Assembly: GCF_008923725.1 (NCBI RefSeq)
Contig: NZ_WBPF01000021.1
Span: 375,172-439,171 of the forward strand
Source of the DNA: Bacillus sp. CH140a_4T
GTDB taxonomy: Bacteria > Bacillota > Bacilli > Bacillales > Bacillaceae_G
DNA length: 64,000 nucleotides
Reading direction: 5' to 3'
Position numbers and translations under genes: made by a program. Below the pieces are notes generated by a model. It ran no database searches. It saw only the letters and a program-made list of their open reading frames with translations, and was not told the origin of the DNA. Positions 16,865 to 25,947 of this stretch are shown here, in pieces (position 1 is the stretch's first letter; each line of letters begins with the position of its first letter).

Positions 16865-18064
16865 CTATGGTAAAAATACAATCCAACTAATCCAAACTAT
16901 AAAAAGAATCCCGGCAATTACAGCTGGTAATAAATAAAAATGAGAAAGTATAACTATTCCATACAAAAGTAGTACTGGAAGTAATAAATAGCGATCTGCC
17001 TTCCATCTTAACAGTAGTAATTTTCCTTCATCACAATATAAATGAAGAAACATTTTTTCCGAAAATTCATTCCAATAATCGCGCGCATAACGAGAAATTG
17101 CAACTAAAGCAAATACAAGAATAATAGCTGCAATCCATCTCGGACTCATGATAATACTGACTGTACTTATACATACAATTTGAATATAAAATATTCGTGC
17201 ACTACTTGTACGGAAAAATTCTTTTAAAAAGGATTCAACAATACGAGAATCCTTTTTCTTTCCTAAAAACTTTTTAGAACGCGGAAACATCCACGGCTTT
17301 TTATTCGAACTACTTGGTTTAGCCGCATGGCCACCAACTTGCATAATTCCACTCGTCCAGCGCATACTTTCTTCTTTCTCTTTCTCAACTTCTTTAAAAA
17401 AGCAATTTTTATAATTTAGTTTTTCTTTTATCAATGCGATGATTAATAAAACTGCTAGACCGATACATAGTATAGAATAAAAGGGATTTTTATAAATAAG
17501 AAACAGACTCAATCCAAAAAAAGATAGACTTATAGAAAATATCACATTTCTTACAATCCATAGTAGCCATCGTTTTCCCACACGTATATGAATAAATCTC
17601 GTTAACAACGACAACATAAATCGAAATGCAGTAAAGAATAGCCAAAATAATACGATTTGTACCTTCGTCACTCCAATACTTTTCATCAACACTGGTAACA
17701 TAGCAACTACTACCACTACATTCGTTATCGCTATTCGAATTAACGTATATGTCATGCCATACTGGATTAACTTTTGCATGTGAGCGGGATAAGAAATTAA
17801 AAATAAACTATCCGCTTGTTCAAAAAATGAGCGAACTCCTCTAGAATATGTAATCACATAAAATGCGAGTAGACCTAATCCGAAATAAACTGTCTCTCCC
17901 ATCGATAATTCTTCCATCCATAGTGAACGATAATAAATCCCTATAAATATAAGTGCAGGAATAATAATATATAGTGCAACCGTCCAATCAGTTATAGAAC
18001 GTATGGACTTCCATTTACGCCCCAGTTCATGACGCAATCTTTTATAAAATTGTTGTTTAATCAT
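16865..18064 (-). CDS. EcsB/YthQ-like ABC transporter permease
   Basis: The protein is about 399 residues from ATG 18064 (MIKQQFYKRLRHELGRKW), with AAGG ten bases upstream; it overlaps the ATPase gene by eight bases. It has several long hydrophobic segments (around residues 30-70, 110-150, 170-205 and 290-395) separated by a basic loop near 225-270. Both the arrangement and the N terminus resemble EcsB-family permeases, of which B. subtilis has EcsB and YthQ. EcsAB affects protein secretion, competence and biofilm formation. Which of the two this corresponds to is unclear; the YthPQ pair seems the better match because the ATPase differs from EcsA. Confidence 0.8.
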   Translation of the reverse strand: MIKQQFYKRLRHELGRKWKSIRSITDWTVALYIIIPALIFIGIYYRSLWMEELSMGETVYFGLGLLAFYVITYSRGVRSFFEQADSLFLISYPAHMQKLIQYGMTYTLIRIAITNVVVVVAMLPVLMKSIGVTKVQIVLFWLFFTAFRFMLSLLTRFIHIRVGKRWLLWIVRNVIFSISLSFFGLSLFLIYKNPFYSILCIGLAVLLIIALIKEKLNYKNCFFKEVEKEKEESMRWTSGIMQVGGHAAKPSSSNKKPWMFPRSKKFLGKKKDSRIVESFLKEFFRTSSARIFYIQIVCISTVSIIMSPRWIAAIILVFALVAISRYARDYWNEFSEKMFLHLYCDEGKLLLLRWKADRYLLLPVLLLYGIVILSHFYLLPAVIAGILFIVWISWIVFLP

Positions 18065-18767
18065 GCTGTTCACGCCTTACGATTATATCAAAACAATCTA
18101 ATAATGAACTCCCTGGCATTTCTGCTAACGTTTGGATAGATTCTAAATGTCCATCTGCGACTAATGTACCTTGTGAAATGAGTAAAAATCTCTCACAAAT
18201 TCTTTCAGCTGTATCTAATACGTGCGTACAAAGTAAAATACCTGCGCCACGTTCTTTTTCTTTATATAAATAACTTAAAAACTCTTTCGTAGCTACTGGA
18301 TCTAAACCGATAAAAGGTTCATCAATGATATAAAAATCTGGTTCAGTTAAAAATGCCAAAATGAGCATCGATTTTTGTTTCATACCTTTTGAAAACTTTG
18401 ATAAATACTCATGTTTATGTTTATCCATTCGAAACATATGTAATAACTCTTCTGCTTTTCTTTCCCAGCTTCCTACTTCGTTCTCGCGAGCAGTCATTAA
18501 TAGTTCGATATGTTCCCAAAGCGTCAAATAATCATAATATGTCGGGTGTTCCGGCACGTATGCATAAGGATTTTTCTTTTCACCAAATGATATTTCACCA
18601 TTCATATTTACAAGTAAACCTAGCATCGTTTTAATCGTCGTACTCTTCCCAGCACCATTTGCCCCAATAAGTGCAACTAATTCACCTTTTTCAATTGAAA
18701 AGGCAATATCATAAATTGTCTTTTCCCCTATATCATATCCGGCAGAGCGGATATTCACGTCTAACAT
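18057..18767 (-). CDS. ABC transporter ATP-binding protein (EcsA/YthP-like)
   Basis: The 236-residue protein is a single nucleotide-binding domain. It has Walker A GANGAGKST, a Q-loop-like AYVPEHPTYY, the signature segment LSKFSKGMKQK, Walker B FYIIDEPFIGLD and the His switch in LCTHVLD. The start is ATG 18767 after GAAGGGGAA. It overlaps the permease gene at its 3' end, so the two form one exporter. The cargo is unknown. Upstream of it, a divergent HAD phosphatase begins. Confidence 0.88.
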   Translation of the reverse strand: MLDVNIRSAGYDIGEKTIYDIAFSIEKGELVALIGANGAGKSTTIKTMLGLLVNMNGEISFGEKKNPYAYVPEHPTYYDYLTLWEHIELLMTARENEVGSWERKAEELLHMFRMDKHKHEYLSKFSKGMKQKSMLILAFLTEPDFYIIDEPFIGLDPVATKEFLSYLYKEKERGAGILLCTHVLDTAERICERFLLISQGTLVADGHLESIQTLAEMPGSSLLDCFDIIVRREQHD

Positions 18768-18928
18768 ACATTCCCCTTCTTTCCATTTTCAATACAATCA
18801 AGGAAAAGAATAACATATAACTATCTATATATCATTATAAAGTATTTATTTTCGTAGCAGGAATAAATATTTTATAACAGAATATTTAATGTTTGAAGTT
18901 ATTAATTTAAATTGAAAGGACTATAACT

Positions 18929-19456
18929 ATGACAAACATCGAAGCTATTTTTATTGATCGTGACGGTACAATTGGTGGTGACACTACAATACATTATCCA
19001 GGCTCTTTTACATTATTTCCTTTCACAAAAGCAGCTCTGCAAAAACTAAAAGCTCAAAATATAAAAATTTTCTCTTTCACAAATCAACCAGGTATCGCAG
19101 ATGGGATAGCGACTGTAGCTGATTTTGTACAAGAATTAGAAAGTTTCGGTTTTGATGATATTTACGTATGTCCTCATAAACACGGTGATGGTTGTGAATG
19201 CCGTAAACCAAGTACAGGTATGCTGCTGCAAGCAGCCGAAAAACACGGGCTTGATTTAAAGAAATGCGCTGTAATTGGTGATCGCTGGACCGATATCGTT
19301 GCAGGAGCAACAGTATATGCGACAACGATATTAGTGCGAACAGGAGCTGGATATGATGCTTTACATACATACCGAGACAAATGGGCACATATTGAACCAA
19401 ACTACATTGCAGAAAACTTTGAAGATGCTACAAATTGGATTTTAAATCAACTATAA
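18929..19456 (+). CDS. HAD-IIIA family hydrolase (GmhB/HisB-phosphatase-like)
   Basis: The 175-residue protein begins MTNIEAIFIDRDGTIGG, where DRDGT is the HAD motif I. FSFTNQPGIADG is the segment expected around motif II, and GDRWTDIVAG is motif IV. VCPHKHGDGCECRKPS looks like the Cys/His zinc-binding loop of the D,D-heptose 1,7-bisphosphate phosphatase (GmhB) / histidinol-phosphatase group. The start is ATG 18929 with GAAAGGA upstream. Gram-positive members without heptose genes probably act on other sugar phosphates. It is a single-gene unit ended by a hairpin. Confidence 0.87.
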   Translation: MTNIEAIFIDRDGTIGGDTTIHYPGSFTLFPFTKAALQKLKAQNIKIFSFTNQPGIADGIATVADFVQELESFGFDDIYVCPHKHGDGCECRKPSTGMLLQAAEKHGLDLKKCAVIGDRWTDIVAGATVYATTILVRTGAGYDALHTYRDKWAHIEPNYIAENFEDATNWILNQL

Positions 19457-19462
19457 TACAAA

Positions 19463-19500
19463 TGAAAAGAGACATTTTCACAATGGAAACGTCTCTTTTC
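19463..19500. terminator. bidirectional terminator between the HAD-IIIA gene and the GNAT gene
   Basis: GAAAAGAGAC and GTCTCTTTTC form a 10-bp stem with A/T runs on both sides, serving converging genes. Confidence 0.85.
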
Positions 19501-19512
19501 ATCTTATATTTT

Positions 19513-19953
19513 TTAAAATGTTAATTCATAATGGAAATAACGATTATCTCTCAAATAACCATTTTCAGCGTATAATCGCTGCGCTGATAAATTATCAATC
19601 TCTGTTTGTAATTTTACACCTTTTGCACCATTTTCTAAGGCGAATTCTTTAGCCGCTTCTAATAATTTTTTTCCTGTTCCTGCCCCGCGCTTAGTAGCTT
19701 GTACAAATAGATCATTTAAAATCCATAATTCTTTCATCGAAATAGAAGAAAATGATGGATATAATTGCGTGAATCCAATATATTCACCGTCTTCAATTGC
19801 TACGAAAATAACGGATTCCTTTCTCTCAATTCGATTTCGCAAAAATACTTTTGCTCCGTCTATATCGGAATCTTGTCTATAAAACATACGATAATTATTA
19901 AAAACTGATGCTAGTCCATCTAAATCTGCAATTGTTGCCTCATATATTCTCAT
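19513..19953 (-). CDS. GNAT family N-acetyltransferase
   Basis: The 146-residue protein starts at ATG 19953 (MRIYEATIADLDGLASVF), which overlaps the trmO stop as ATGA. It has the GNAT fold: VIFVAIEDGEYIGFTQL (strand 4 region), LNDLFVQATKRGAGTGKKLL with the acetyl-CoA-binding R/QxxGxG/A-like loop, and a C-terminal segment AQRLYAENGYLRDNRYFHY. The acceptor is unknown. Translational coupling with trmO suggests balanced expression, not necessarily a shared pathway. Confidence 0.87.
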   Translation of the reverse strand: MRIYEATIADLDGLASVFNNYRMFYRQDSDIDGAKVFLRNRIERKESVIFVAIEDGEYIGFTQLYPSFSSISMKELWILNDLFVQATKRGAGTGKKLLEAAKEFALENGAKGVKLQTEIDNLSAQRLYAENGYLRDNRYFHYELTF

Positions 19954-20423
19954 TTTACTCCATTCCCCTTCCAATACTGTTTCATTATATCCGTTGCCCA
20001 TTTAGGCTGTACAATTTCTTCTGTCGGCATAAACTCTTTCATTATCGGCTTTATATCCAATATAGGGGTGCCATCAATAGCATCTAACCCCTCAACAATA
20101 ATTGATTTACCTTCTCTTTTGATCATCTTTACAATTGTTGCTCCTATGCGATTCGGACGATTTTTCCCGCGCTGTGCAAAAATGCCTACTTTAGGATAAT
20201 CATTATTATTTCTAGGATGTCTAGCAAAATATTGAATTTGTTCATCTGTTAACTTATGAAAATAAAAAACAACTTCAATATGAGAAAAATCTTCAATCCC
20301 TTGTATACTTTCTTCTGTATACATTTCAGTTAAAGTAATATAGGATCTTACTTCTCCCCATTCATCATCTTTTATTTCCTTTCTTTCATTATGTACAAAT
20401 GCGATTGGTTGAATTGAAAACAT
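19950..20423 (-). CDS. trmO: tRNA (t6A37)-N6-methyltransferase TrmO
   Basis: TrmO methylates N6-threonylcarbamoyladenosine at position 37 of threonine tRNAs to m6t6A, using S-adenosylmethionine and a beta-barrel fold not related to Rossmann methyltransferases. The protein is about 157 residues from ATG 20423, which has GGGGG seven bases upstream; an ATG two codons earlier is too close to that site. Family motifs are FSHIEVVFYFH, KVGIFAQRGKNRPNRIG and GLDAIDGTPILDIKP. It is the first gene of a two-gene unit with a GNAT acetyltransferase. Confidence 0.9.
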   Translation of the reverse strand: MFSIQPIAFVHNERKEIKDDEWGEVRSYITLTEMYTEESIQGIEDFSHIEVVFYFHKLTDEQIQYFARHPRNNNDYPKVGIFAQRGKNRPNRIGATIVKMIKREGKSIIVEGLDAIDGTPILDIKPIMKEFMPTEEIVQPKWATDIMKQYWKGNGVK

Positions 20424-20438
20424 ACGCATTCCCCCTTA

Positions 20439-20456
20439 AATGTAACCACTTACATT
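20439..20456 (-). promoter_or_regulatory. inverted repeat overlapping the trmO -10 region
   Basis: AATGTAA-N4-TTACATT overlaps the 3' end of a TATAAT (complement of 20454-20459) upstream of trmO, placing a possible operator at the transcription start. Confidence 0.4.
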
Positions 20457-20510
20457 ATAAAATATTTTCTGAATGTTTTCCACACACACGAACTAGGTTA
20501 CATAATATAA

Positions 20511-21209
20511 TTATAATCTATTTTGTAAAGCGAAATTAACTGCTTCAACTGCATGTATATGAGTTGTGTCAAATATTGGAACTAGTACGTCTTCCTGCTT
20601 TATTAATAATCCTATTTCGGTACAACCTAATATGATCCCTTGGGCTCCTTCTTGTACTAGATCTTCTATTACTCTTTTATAATAATCCCTAGATTGAGTT
20701 GTTATCTTTCCTAAACACAATTCTGTATATATTACTTCGTTTATCTTTTCTCTATCCTTTTTTGATGGAACCATTACTTTTATATCATTTTCTTCTATGC
20801 GTAATTTATAAAAGTCTTGCTCCATTGTATATTTAGTTCCAAATAAACCAACCTTTTGAATATCTTTCCTTTTAATTTCTTTTGCAGTCGCATCAGCGAT
20901 ATGTAAGACTGGAATATGAATATTCTCCTTTATTTTCTCAACTACTTTATGCATTGTATTTGTGCAAATAATTATAAAATCGGCTCCTCCCTTTTGTAAT
21001 GAATATGCTGCATTCCCTAATACTTCTCCTGCTCCATTCCAATCTCCGTTAGACTGGAATCGTTCAATCTCTTCAAAGTCCACACTATTAATCATACATT
21101 TTGCTGAATGTAACCCTCCTAATCTCTCTTTTATTTCTTCATTTATGATTCGATAATATTCAGAAGTTGATTCCCAACTCATACCACCAATTAAACCTAT
21201 TGTTTTCAT
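20511..21209 (-). CDS. aspartate/glutamate racemase family protein
   Basis: The 232-residue protein starts at ATG 21209 (MKTIGLIGGMSWESTSEYY) with AAGGTGG upstream. It is a two-domain cofactor-independent racemase: the N-terminal catalytic Cys is in IICTNTMHKV and the second Cys in GIILGCTEIGLL, and GMSWEST is the substrate-carboxylate loop. Among homologues, the sequence resembles the YgeA/RacX group, which racemises a broad set of amino acids, rather than MurI. The physiological D-amino acid is not known; in Bacillus such enzymes feed D-amino acids into peptidoglycan or spores. It stands alone. Confidence 0.88.
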   Translation of the reverse strand: MKTIGLIGGMSWESTSEYYRIINEEIKERLGGLHSAKCMINSVDFEEIERFQSNGDWNGAGEVLGNAAYSLQKGGADFIIICTNTMHKVVEKIKENIHIPVLHIADATAKEIKRKDIQKVGLFGTKYTMEQDFYKLRIEENDIKVMVPSKKDREKINEVIYTELCLGKITTQSRDYYKRVIEDLVQEGAQGIILGCTEIGLLIKQEDVLVPIFDTTHIHAVEAVNFALQNRL

Positions 21210-21354
21210 TACAACAACCACCTTATACTGTTTTTTAAAACTAATCACAACATTTTATTATGTATATTATACATAATAAAACAAGAATTTACGTTTTTAA
21301 TATAAAGTCTTGTTTTAACTATTTCCAAGGAAATTTTATAAGAATATTCTGAAA

Positions 21355-22566
21355 TTAATTATCTAATGTTATTATAGAATCTTCATATTGATAATGAAAA
21401 CACTCTCGATACAACTGTTTAATTTCATCATATGATGGCACACGCGGATTATTTGCTGGACTTCCACTTTCAATTGCATCTGATGCCATTTTAGAAATAG
21501 CTTTTTCAAATTCAACCTCACCAATTCCGTATTCTTTTAAATTTGGAATACGAAGATCAAAACAAAGTTTTTTTATTTCCCTCAGCGTGTAGTCGGCTAC
21601 TTCTTCATCACAATAGGAATACATATCTTTATTTAAACAACGTCCTATTTCCGCTAGTCTTTTTACTGCACTAACCTTTGTATATTCTAAAACTGTAGGT
21701 AATAGTATTGCATTGGATATACCATGTGGTACGTGAAATAATGCCCCTACCGGCCTGGACATTCCATGAACTAGCGTAACAGATGCATTTGAAAATGCGA
21801 TTCCAGCTTGTAAGGACGCAATCATCATCGCTTCTCTTGCCTCCATATTCTCTCCATCTTCATATGCAATACGTAAATATTTCATAATACTTTCAATTGC
21901 GGAAAGTGCAAGTACATCGGTAAGTGATTGTGAAACTTTAGAAATATATGCTTCGACTGCATGACATAATGCATCTATCCCTGTTGCTGCTGTAATATGA
22001 GGTGGCACCGAACGTGTTAAAATTGGGTCAATAATCGCTACTTGTGGGGTAAAACTCGGATGTTTCATCATCATTTTTACATCTGTTCTTTTATTCGTAA
22101 TTACTGCTACACTTGTTACTTCAGATCCAGTACCAGAAGTTGTTGGGATTGCAATTAGTGGTAGCGGATCATTGTCTATTTCTATATCCTTTTGGACATA
22201 ATCTTCCACTTCTCCACCATTTGTATATAACACCGCAACTGCTTTCGCTGCATCAATACAACTTCCACCGCCAATACCAATAATAAAATCACACTTTCCT
22301 TCTTTACAAAGTGTTAACGCTTCTAACACGTGTATATTTGTAGGCTCAGCATTTACTTTATTATATGTAATAACAGTAATACCTTTCGTATTTAATTGTT
22401 GTATACACGTCTCAACATATCCTAAATTCTCCATAATTGTATCAGTAACTATAAACGCTTTTTTCCCCAACTTCTTAGATTGTTCCCCCAGCTTTTCAAG
22501 CGAATTTCTTCCATATAATACGGACTTCGGCATACGAAACTCAGCAACTTCTTGCAAGTATTCCAC
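21355..22566 (-). CDS. iron-containing alcohol dehydrogenase
   Basis: The 403-residue protein is a group III metal-dependent alcohol dehydrogenase that interconverts an alcohol and aldehyde with NAD(P). It shows the nucleotide-binding IGIGGGSCIDAAKA, the phosphate-contacting TTSGTGSEVTSVAVIT, and the iron-ligand region ATGIDALCHAVEAY plus HGMSRPVGALFHVPHG. The start is ATG at 22566 after GGGGTGG. It is 43 bases downstream of a GntP-type permease gene and probably in the same transcript. A 4-hydroxybutyrate or similar hydroxy-acid dehydrogenase fed by the permease would fit, but the substrate is inference. Confidence 0.87.
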   Translation of the reverse strand: MEYLQEVAEFRMPKSVLYGRNSLEKLGEQSKKLGKKAFIVTDTIMENLGYVETCIQQLNTKGITVITYNKVNAEPTNIHVLEALTLCKEGKCDFIIGIGGGSCIDAAKAVAVLYTNGGEVEDYVQKDIEIDNDPLPLIAIPTTSGTGSEVTSVAVITNKRTDVKMMMKHPSFTPQVAIIDPILTRSVPPHITAATGIDALCHAVEAYISKVSQSLTDVLALSAIESIMKYLRIAYEDGENMEAREAMMIASLQAGIAFSNASVTLVHGMSRPVGALFHVPHGISNAILLPTVLEYTKVSAVKRLAEIGRCLNKDMYSYCDEEVADYTLREIKKLCFDLRIPNLKEYGIGEVEFEKAISKMASDAIESGSPANNPRVPSYDEIKQLYRECFHYQYEDSIITLDN

Positions 22567-22609
22567 CCCTTCTTACCCTAATTAATGTTTTAGTTTATAA
22601 AATATCGAC

Positions 22610-24055
22610 TTAATAAATTCCTGTTACAGTATAGAATGCAATAACTAAAAACACAGCAACCGTTTTCAAAATTGTAATAGCAAATATATCTTTGTATGAC
22701 TGTTTATGTGTTAAACCTGTTACTGTAAGAATAGTAATAATCGCTCCGTTATGTGGTAATGTATCCATTCCTCCTGATGCCATTGATACGATGCGGTGCA
22801 TTACTTCTAGTGGAATATCAAATTGATTGGCCGCTGCAATAAACTTGTCTCCCATTGCACTTAAAACGATCCCCATTCCTCCTGATGCAGAGCCTGTAAT
22901 ACCGGCTAAAATATTTGTCGTTACTGCTCCATTCACTAGAGGATTTGTAAATGTGGCAGAAATACCATCTCTCATAATCGCGAATCCTGGAAGTGCTGCG
23001 ATGACACCACCGAATCCAAACTCAGCTCCTGTATTCATCGTTGCAAGTAACGCTCCACCAATACTTGTATTCAATCCAGCTTGAAACCCTGTTACTACTC
23101 GTTTCCAATATAATAATAACGTTGTTACAATACCTATAATAAGTGCCAATTCTACTGACCAAATTCCAACTACTGCACTTAATTCTACTTTTCCAAATGC
23201 TTTCATACCAATTGCAGAAAAATCAAAACCATTCGGATACCACTTCGGTATCATAATAGTGAAAACTTTATTCATTACACCTACTAAAATAAGTGGTATA
23301 AAAGCAATCACTTGCTGAACTCTTGTAATTTCAATGCTTTTCAGTAATGGCATATCTTTTTGATCCACTTGCACTTGCAAAGAAGCTGCCATTTCAGTAT
23401 CCCCATCGTTAAAACCAAAATACCCTTCTCCTGCTGCCTTCGCCTTCTTACGTCTACTCTCTAAATATAGTAAACCTAACGTCAGTACAAAAATTGCCCC
23501 TACAATACCAAGTATCGGCGCAGCATAAATATCTGTTTTAAAAAACGTTGTAGGTATTACGTTTTGAATTTGTGGTGATCCAGGTAGCGCATCCATAGTA
23601 AACGTGACCGCTCCAAGTACAATCGTTCCAGGGATTAAACGCTTCGGAATATTCGCTTGTCGAAACAGCTTAGCTGCAAACGGATATACAGCAAACACTA
23701 CTACATACACACTAACACCACTATACGTTAAGATAGCACCCATTAATACAATCGCTAAAATCGTACGCTTTTCACCAACTAGCTCTATAATTGTCTTTGC
23801 AATCGAGTCTGCGATTCCTGACATTTCTACTACTTTCCCAAATATTGCTCCAAGTAAAAATACAGGAAAATATAGTTTAATAAAACCTACCATTTTCTCC
23901 ATAAAGATATTTGAAAAGAAAGGTAATACAAAACTAGGCTCTGTCAAAAATACCGCAAATAATGCAAATATCGGTGCAAATAAAATAACAGAAAACCCTC
24001 TATATGCTACAAACATTAGTAAACTAAGTGCTAATAATATAATAATTAGCTCCAA
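22610..24055 (-). CDS. GntP family permease
   Basis: The 481-residue protein has about 12 hydrophobic segments and belongs to the GntP/citrate-type transporter families, importing gluconate or related hydroxy acids with protons. Characteristic segments include FPVFLLGAIFGKVVEMSGIA near the N terminus, YSGVSVYVVVFAVYP, and GGMDTLPHNGAIITILTVTG near the C terminus. The start is a TTG at 24055 with GGAGGGG upstream. The gene precedes an iron alcohol dehydrogenase in the same direction, which suggests uptake and oxidation of a hydroxy-carboxylate. The exact substrate is not deducible. Confidence 0.87.
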   Translation of the reverse strand: MELIIILLALSLLMFVAYRGFSVILFAPIFALFAVFLTEPSFVLPFFSNIFMEKMVGFIKLYFPVFLLGAIFGKVVEMSGIADSIAKTIIELVGEKRTILAIVLMGAILTYSGVSVYVVVFAVYPFAAKLFRQANIPKRLIPGTIVLGAVTFTMDALPGSPQIQNVIPTTFFKTDIYAAPILGIVGAIFVLTLGLLYLESRRKKAKAAGEGYFGFNDGDTEMAASLQVQVDQKDMPLLKSIEITRVQQVIAFIPLILVGVMNKVFTIMIPKWYPNGFDFSAIGMKAFGKVELSAVVGIWSVELALIIGIVTTLLLYWKRVVTGFQAGLNTSIGGALLATMNTGAEFGFGGVIAALPGFAIMRDGISATFTNPLVNGAVTTNILAGITGSASGGMGIVLSAMGDKFIAAANQFDIPLEVMHRIVSMASGGMDTLPHNGAIITILTVTGLTHKQSYKDIFAITILKTVAVFLVIAFYTVTGIY

Positions 24056-24194
24056 TTATACCCCTCCATTAAACTGAAAATTCAAACTTTTATAGATAAA
24101 CTTCTACTAATCTTTTGATTCTGACATCCCTCCTCTTATTCATACAAATTTTTTATGCTAAAAATGTCTAATTATAAGTATTCGATTACATATG

Positions 24195-24248
24195 AAAAAT
24201 CCCTTTAAACATAAACGATTTCATCTTCATACGTTATAAAGGGATTTT
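24195..24248 (-). terminator. terminator of the HAD hydrolase gene at 24261
   Basis: AAAATCCCTTT and AAAGGGATTTT pair across a longer inner region with a partial ATAAACG/CGTTAT stem; a T-run follows on the complement. Confidence 0.7.
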
Positions 24249-24260
24249 CAGTCTCTATAT

Positions 24261-24926
24261 TTACTTCTCTATCAAACTACTGTCTACACAAAAATGATGT
24301 AGTTCTTTTACATCATTTACTATATGAGTCGCACCAACTTCAGTCAATTCTCTTTCACTACCATAGCCATATAATATACCGATTGAAGCAATTCCATTAT
24401 AATTTGCTCCTATTATATCGTGTTTTCTATCTCCAATCATAACAATTTCTTCTTTATTAAGGGCTTCATTTGTTTGTAAAATGTGAGCAATGATTTCTTC
24501 CTTTTTTATTCTCGTACCATCTAAATTACTTCCAACGATACCTTCGAAATAATTTGTTAATTGAAAATGCTCTATAACTTGTTCAGCAAATACAGTAGGC
24601 TTTGAAGTTGCTATAAATAAACGATTTCCAGTATCTTTTAATTGTTTCAAAAGATTTGGGATACCATCGTAAACATTATTTTCTAACAATCCACGTTGCT
24701 TTAAATACTCTCTGAAATAAAAAACAGCTCGTTCAACTTCTCCTTCATTCATATTATACCTCTCTACGAATGATTGCTGAATGGGCGGACCAATAAATGA
24801 GTCAAATTCACTTACATGTAATTCTTCAATTCCAACCTTTTGTAATGCATACAATACTGAATTTATAATTCCTTCTTTCGGATCCGTCAATGTTCCATCT
24901 AAATCAAATAGAAATGTTGTATACAT
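24261..24926 (-). CDS. HAD family hydrolase (phosphoglycolate-phosphatase-like)
   Basis: The 221-residue protein begins MYTTFLFDLDGTLTDPKEGI, with the HAD motif I DLDGT; ATSKPTVFAEQ is motif II, RIKKEE supplies the motif III Lys, and MIGDRKHDIIGANYNG is motif IV. The SFIGPPIQQSF segment in the cap is common to Gph/PpaX-type phosphatases. Phosphoglycolate, pyrophosphate or a 5'-nucleotide are all plausible substrates. The start is ATG 24926 with GGGGGGA upstream. It is a single-gene unit ended by a long hairpin. Confidence 0.87.
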   Translation of the reverse strand: MYTTFLFDLDGTLTDPKEGIINSVLYALQKVGIEELHVSEFDSFIGPPIQQSFVERYNMNEGEVERAVFYFREYLKQRGLLENNVYDGIPNLLKQLKDTGNRLFIATSKPTVFAEQVIEHFQLTNYFEGIVGSNLDGTRIKKEEIIAHILQTNEALNKEEIVMIGDRKHDIIGANYNGIASIGILYGYGSERELTEVGATHIVNDVKELHHFCVDSSLIEK

Positions 24927-25119
24927 GTTTTCTTCCCCCCATTCATTTTACTGTATAAGTATCCTATAACATCTTTTCCCACTTTTCCTTCTATTATACT
25001 ATCATTATCTTTTTTTCTTAAAAATTACTTTCCCTATGTCACATACTTTCAGTTACAAAAAACGATACATATGATAAAGTAAAAAAGTTACAATTATTTT
25101 AATAGAAACGGTGAATCTA

Positions 25120-25917
25120 ATGTCAATTACCTTAATTGTTATAATGGCTTTCACAATTGTTATTCACGCGGTTGAAACGAGCTCTTATAGCATTCGATTA
25201 GCTGGTGTACGTTTAAAGAAAATCGCTGTTGCATTATCCGTTGTAGGAATTGTATTACTCATTTCTAGAACGTCAAATTTACTACAAGCCTTTTTACTCG
25301 GCGGCATTGTTGACGAAGCTAAACGAGATGCTTCTATTCATTTAGAGCATATAATACGTCTTGTACTATTATCAGCTTCTTTTGGTACATTACTTGCGAT
25401 TATACTGTATCCAACTTTGACCAAACTATTTGGATATGTCATTCAAAACTTTGAAACAGATGGTTCTTTCATTCGAATGTTGAAAACAAATAACATTCAA
25501 AAATTAAAGTACACAAAAAAATATGTACGCTTTCCAAAATTAGAAATGATTCATAGGCTACGCATAGGTGGTATTCCAAAACGTATTATGCTTATTAACA
25601 TGTTTGCTACTGCTATTTATACAGCTGGTGTTCTTTCAGCCCTATACGCTTCTTTTTTACTTCCAACTTACGCGACAAAGGCTAGTACAGCCTCTGGTCT
25701 TATTAATGGTTTTGCTACTATTTTATTAACAGTGCTACTTGATCCACGTATCGCTTTGTTAACAGAGCGAGCACTTCAATCAGAAGAAGGTGCAGAAGCA
25801 ATGAGTAAAATGTATGGTTGGCTAATGATTTCTAGACTTTTCGGTACGTTATTAGCACAACTATTATTCATACCAGGTGCTTACTGGATCACTTGGATTA
25901 TTAAATTGATGAATTAG
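25120..25917 (+). CDS. amj: Amj family alternate lipid II flippase
   Basis: Amj (YdaH in B. subtilis) is the alternate lipid II flippase that can replace MurJ in moving the peptidoglycan precursor across the membrane. The protein is about 265 residues from ATG 25120; an in-frame GTG three codons upstream has no ribosome site. It has six or so hydrophobic segments, an N-terminal HAVETSSYSIRLAGVR motif and a C-terminal GWLMISRLFGTLLAQ, as in Amj, and matches the family length (about 270). A nucleotidyltransferase gene follows after 30 bases. In B. subtilis amj is induced by cell-envelope stress through sigma-M; I did not find a convincing sigma-M promoter here. Confidence 0.88.
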   Translation: MSITLIVIMAFTIVIHAVETSSYSIRLAGVRLKKIAVALSVVGIVLLISRTSNLLQAFLLGGIVDEAKRDASIHLEHIIRLVLLSASFGTLLAIILYPTLTKLFGYVIQNFETDGSFIRMLKTNNIQKLKYTKKYVRFPKLEMIHRLRIGGIPKRIMLINMFATAIYTAGVLSALYASFLLPTYATKASTASGLINGFATILLTVLLDPRIALLTERALQSEEGAEAMSKMYGWLMISRLFGTLLAQLLFIPGAYWITWIIKLMN

Positions 25918-25947
25918 TCATCTATAAAAAAGTAGGTGGGATAACAA

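Noticed and set aside
23604-24077. 157-residue plus-strand frame opposite the GntP permease
   Set aside because: Antisense shadow of a hydrophobic protein gene, biased composition and no ribosome site.
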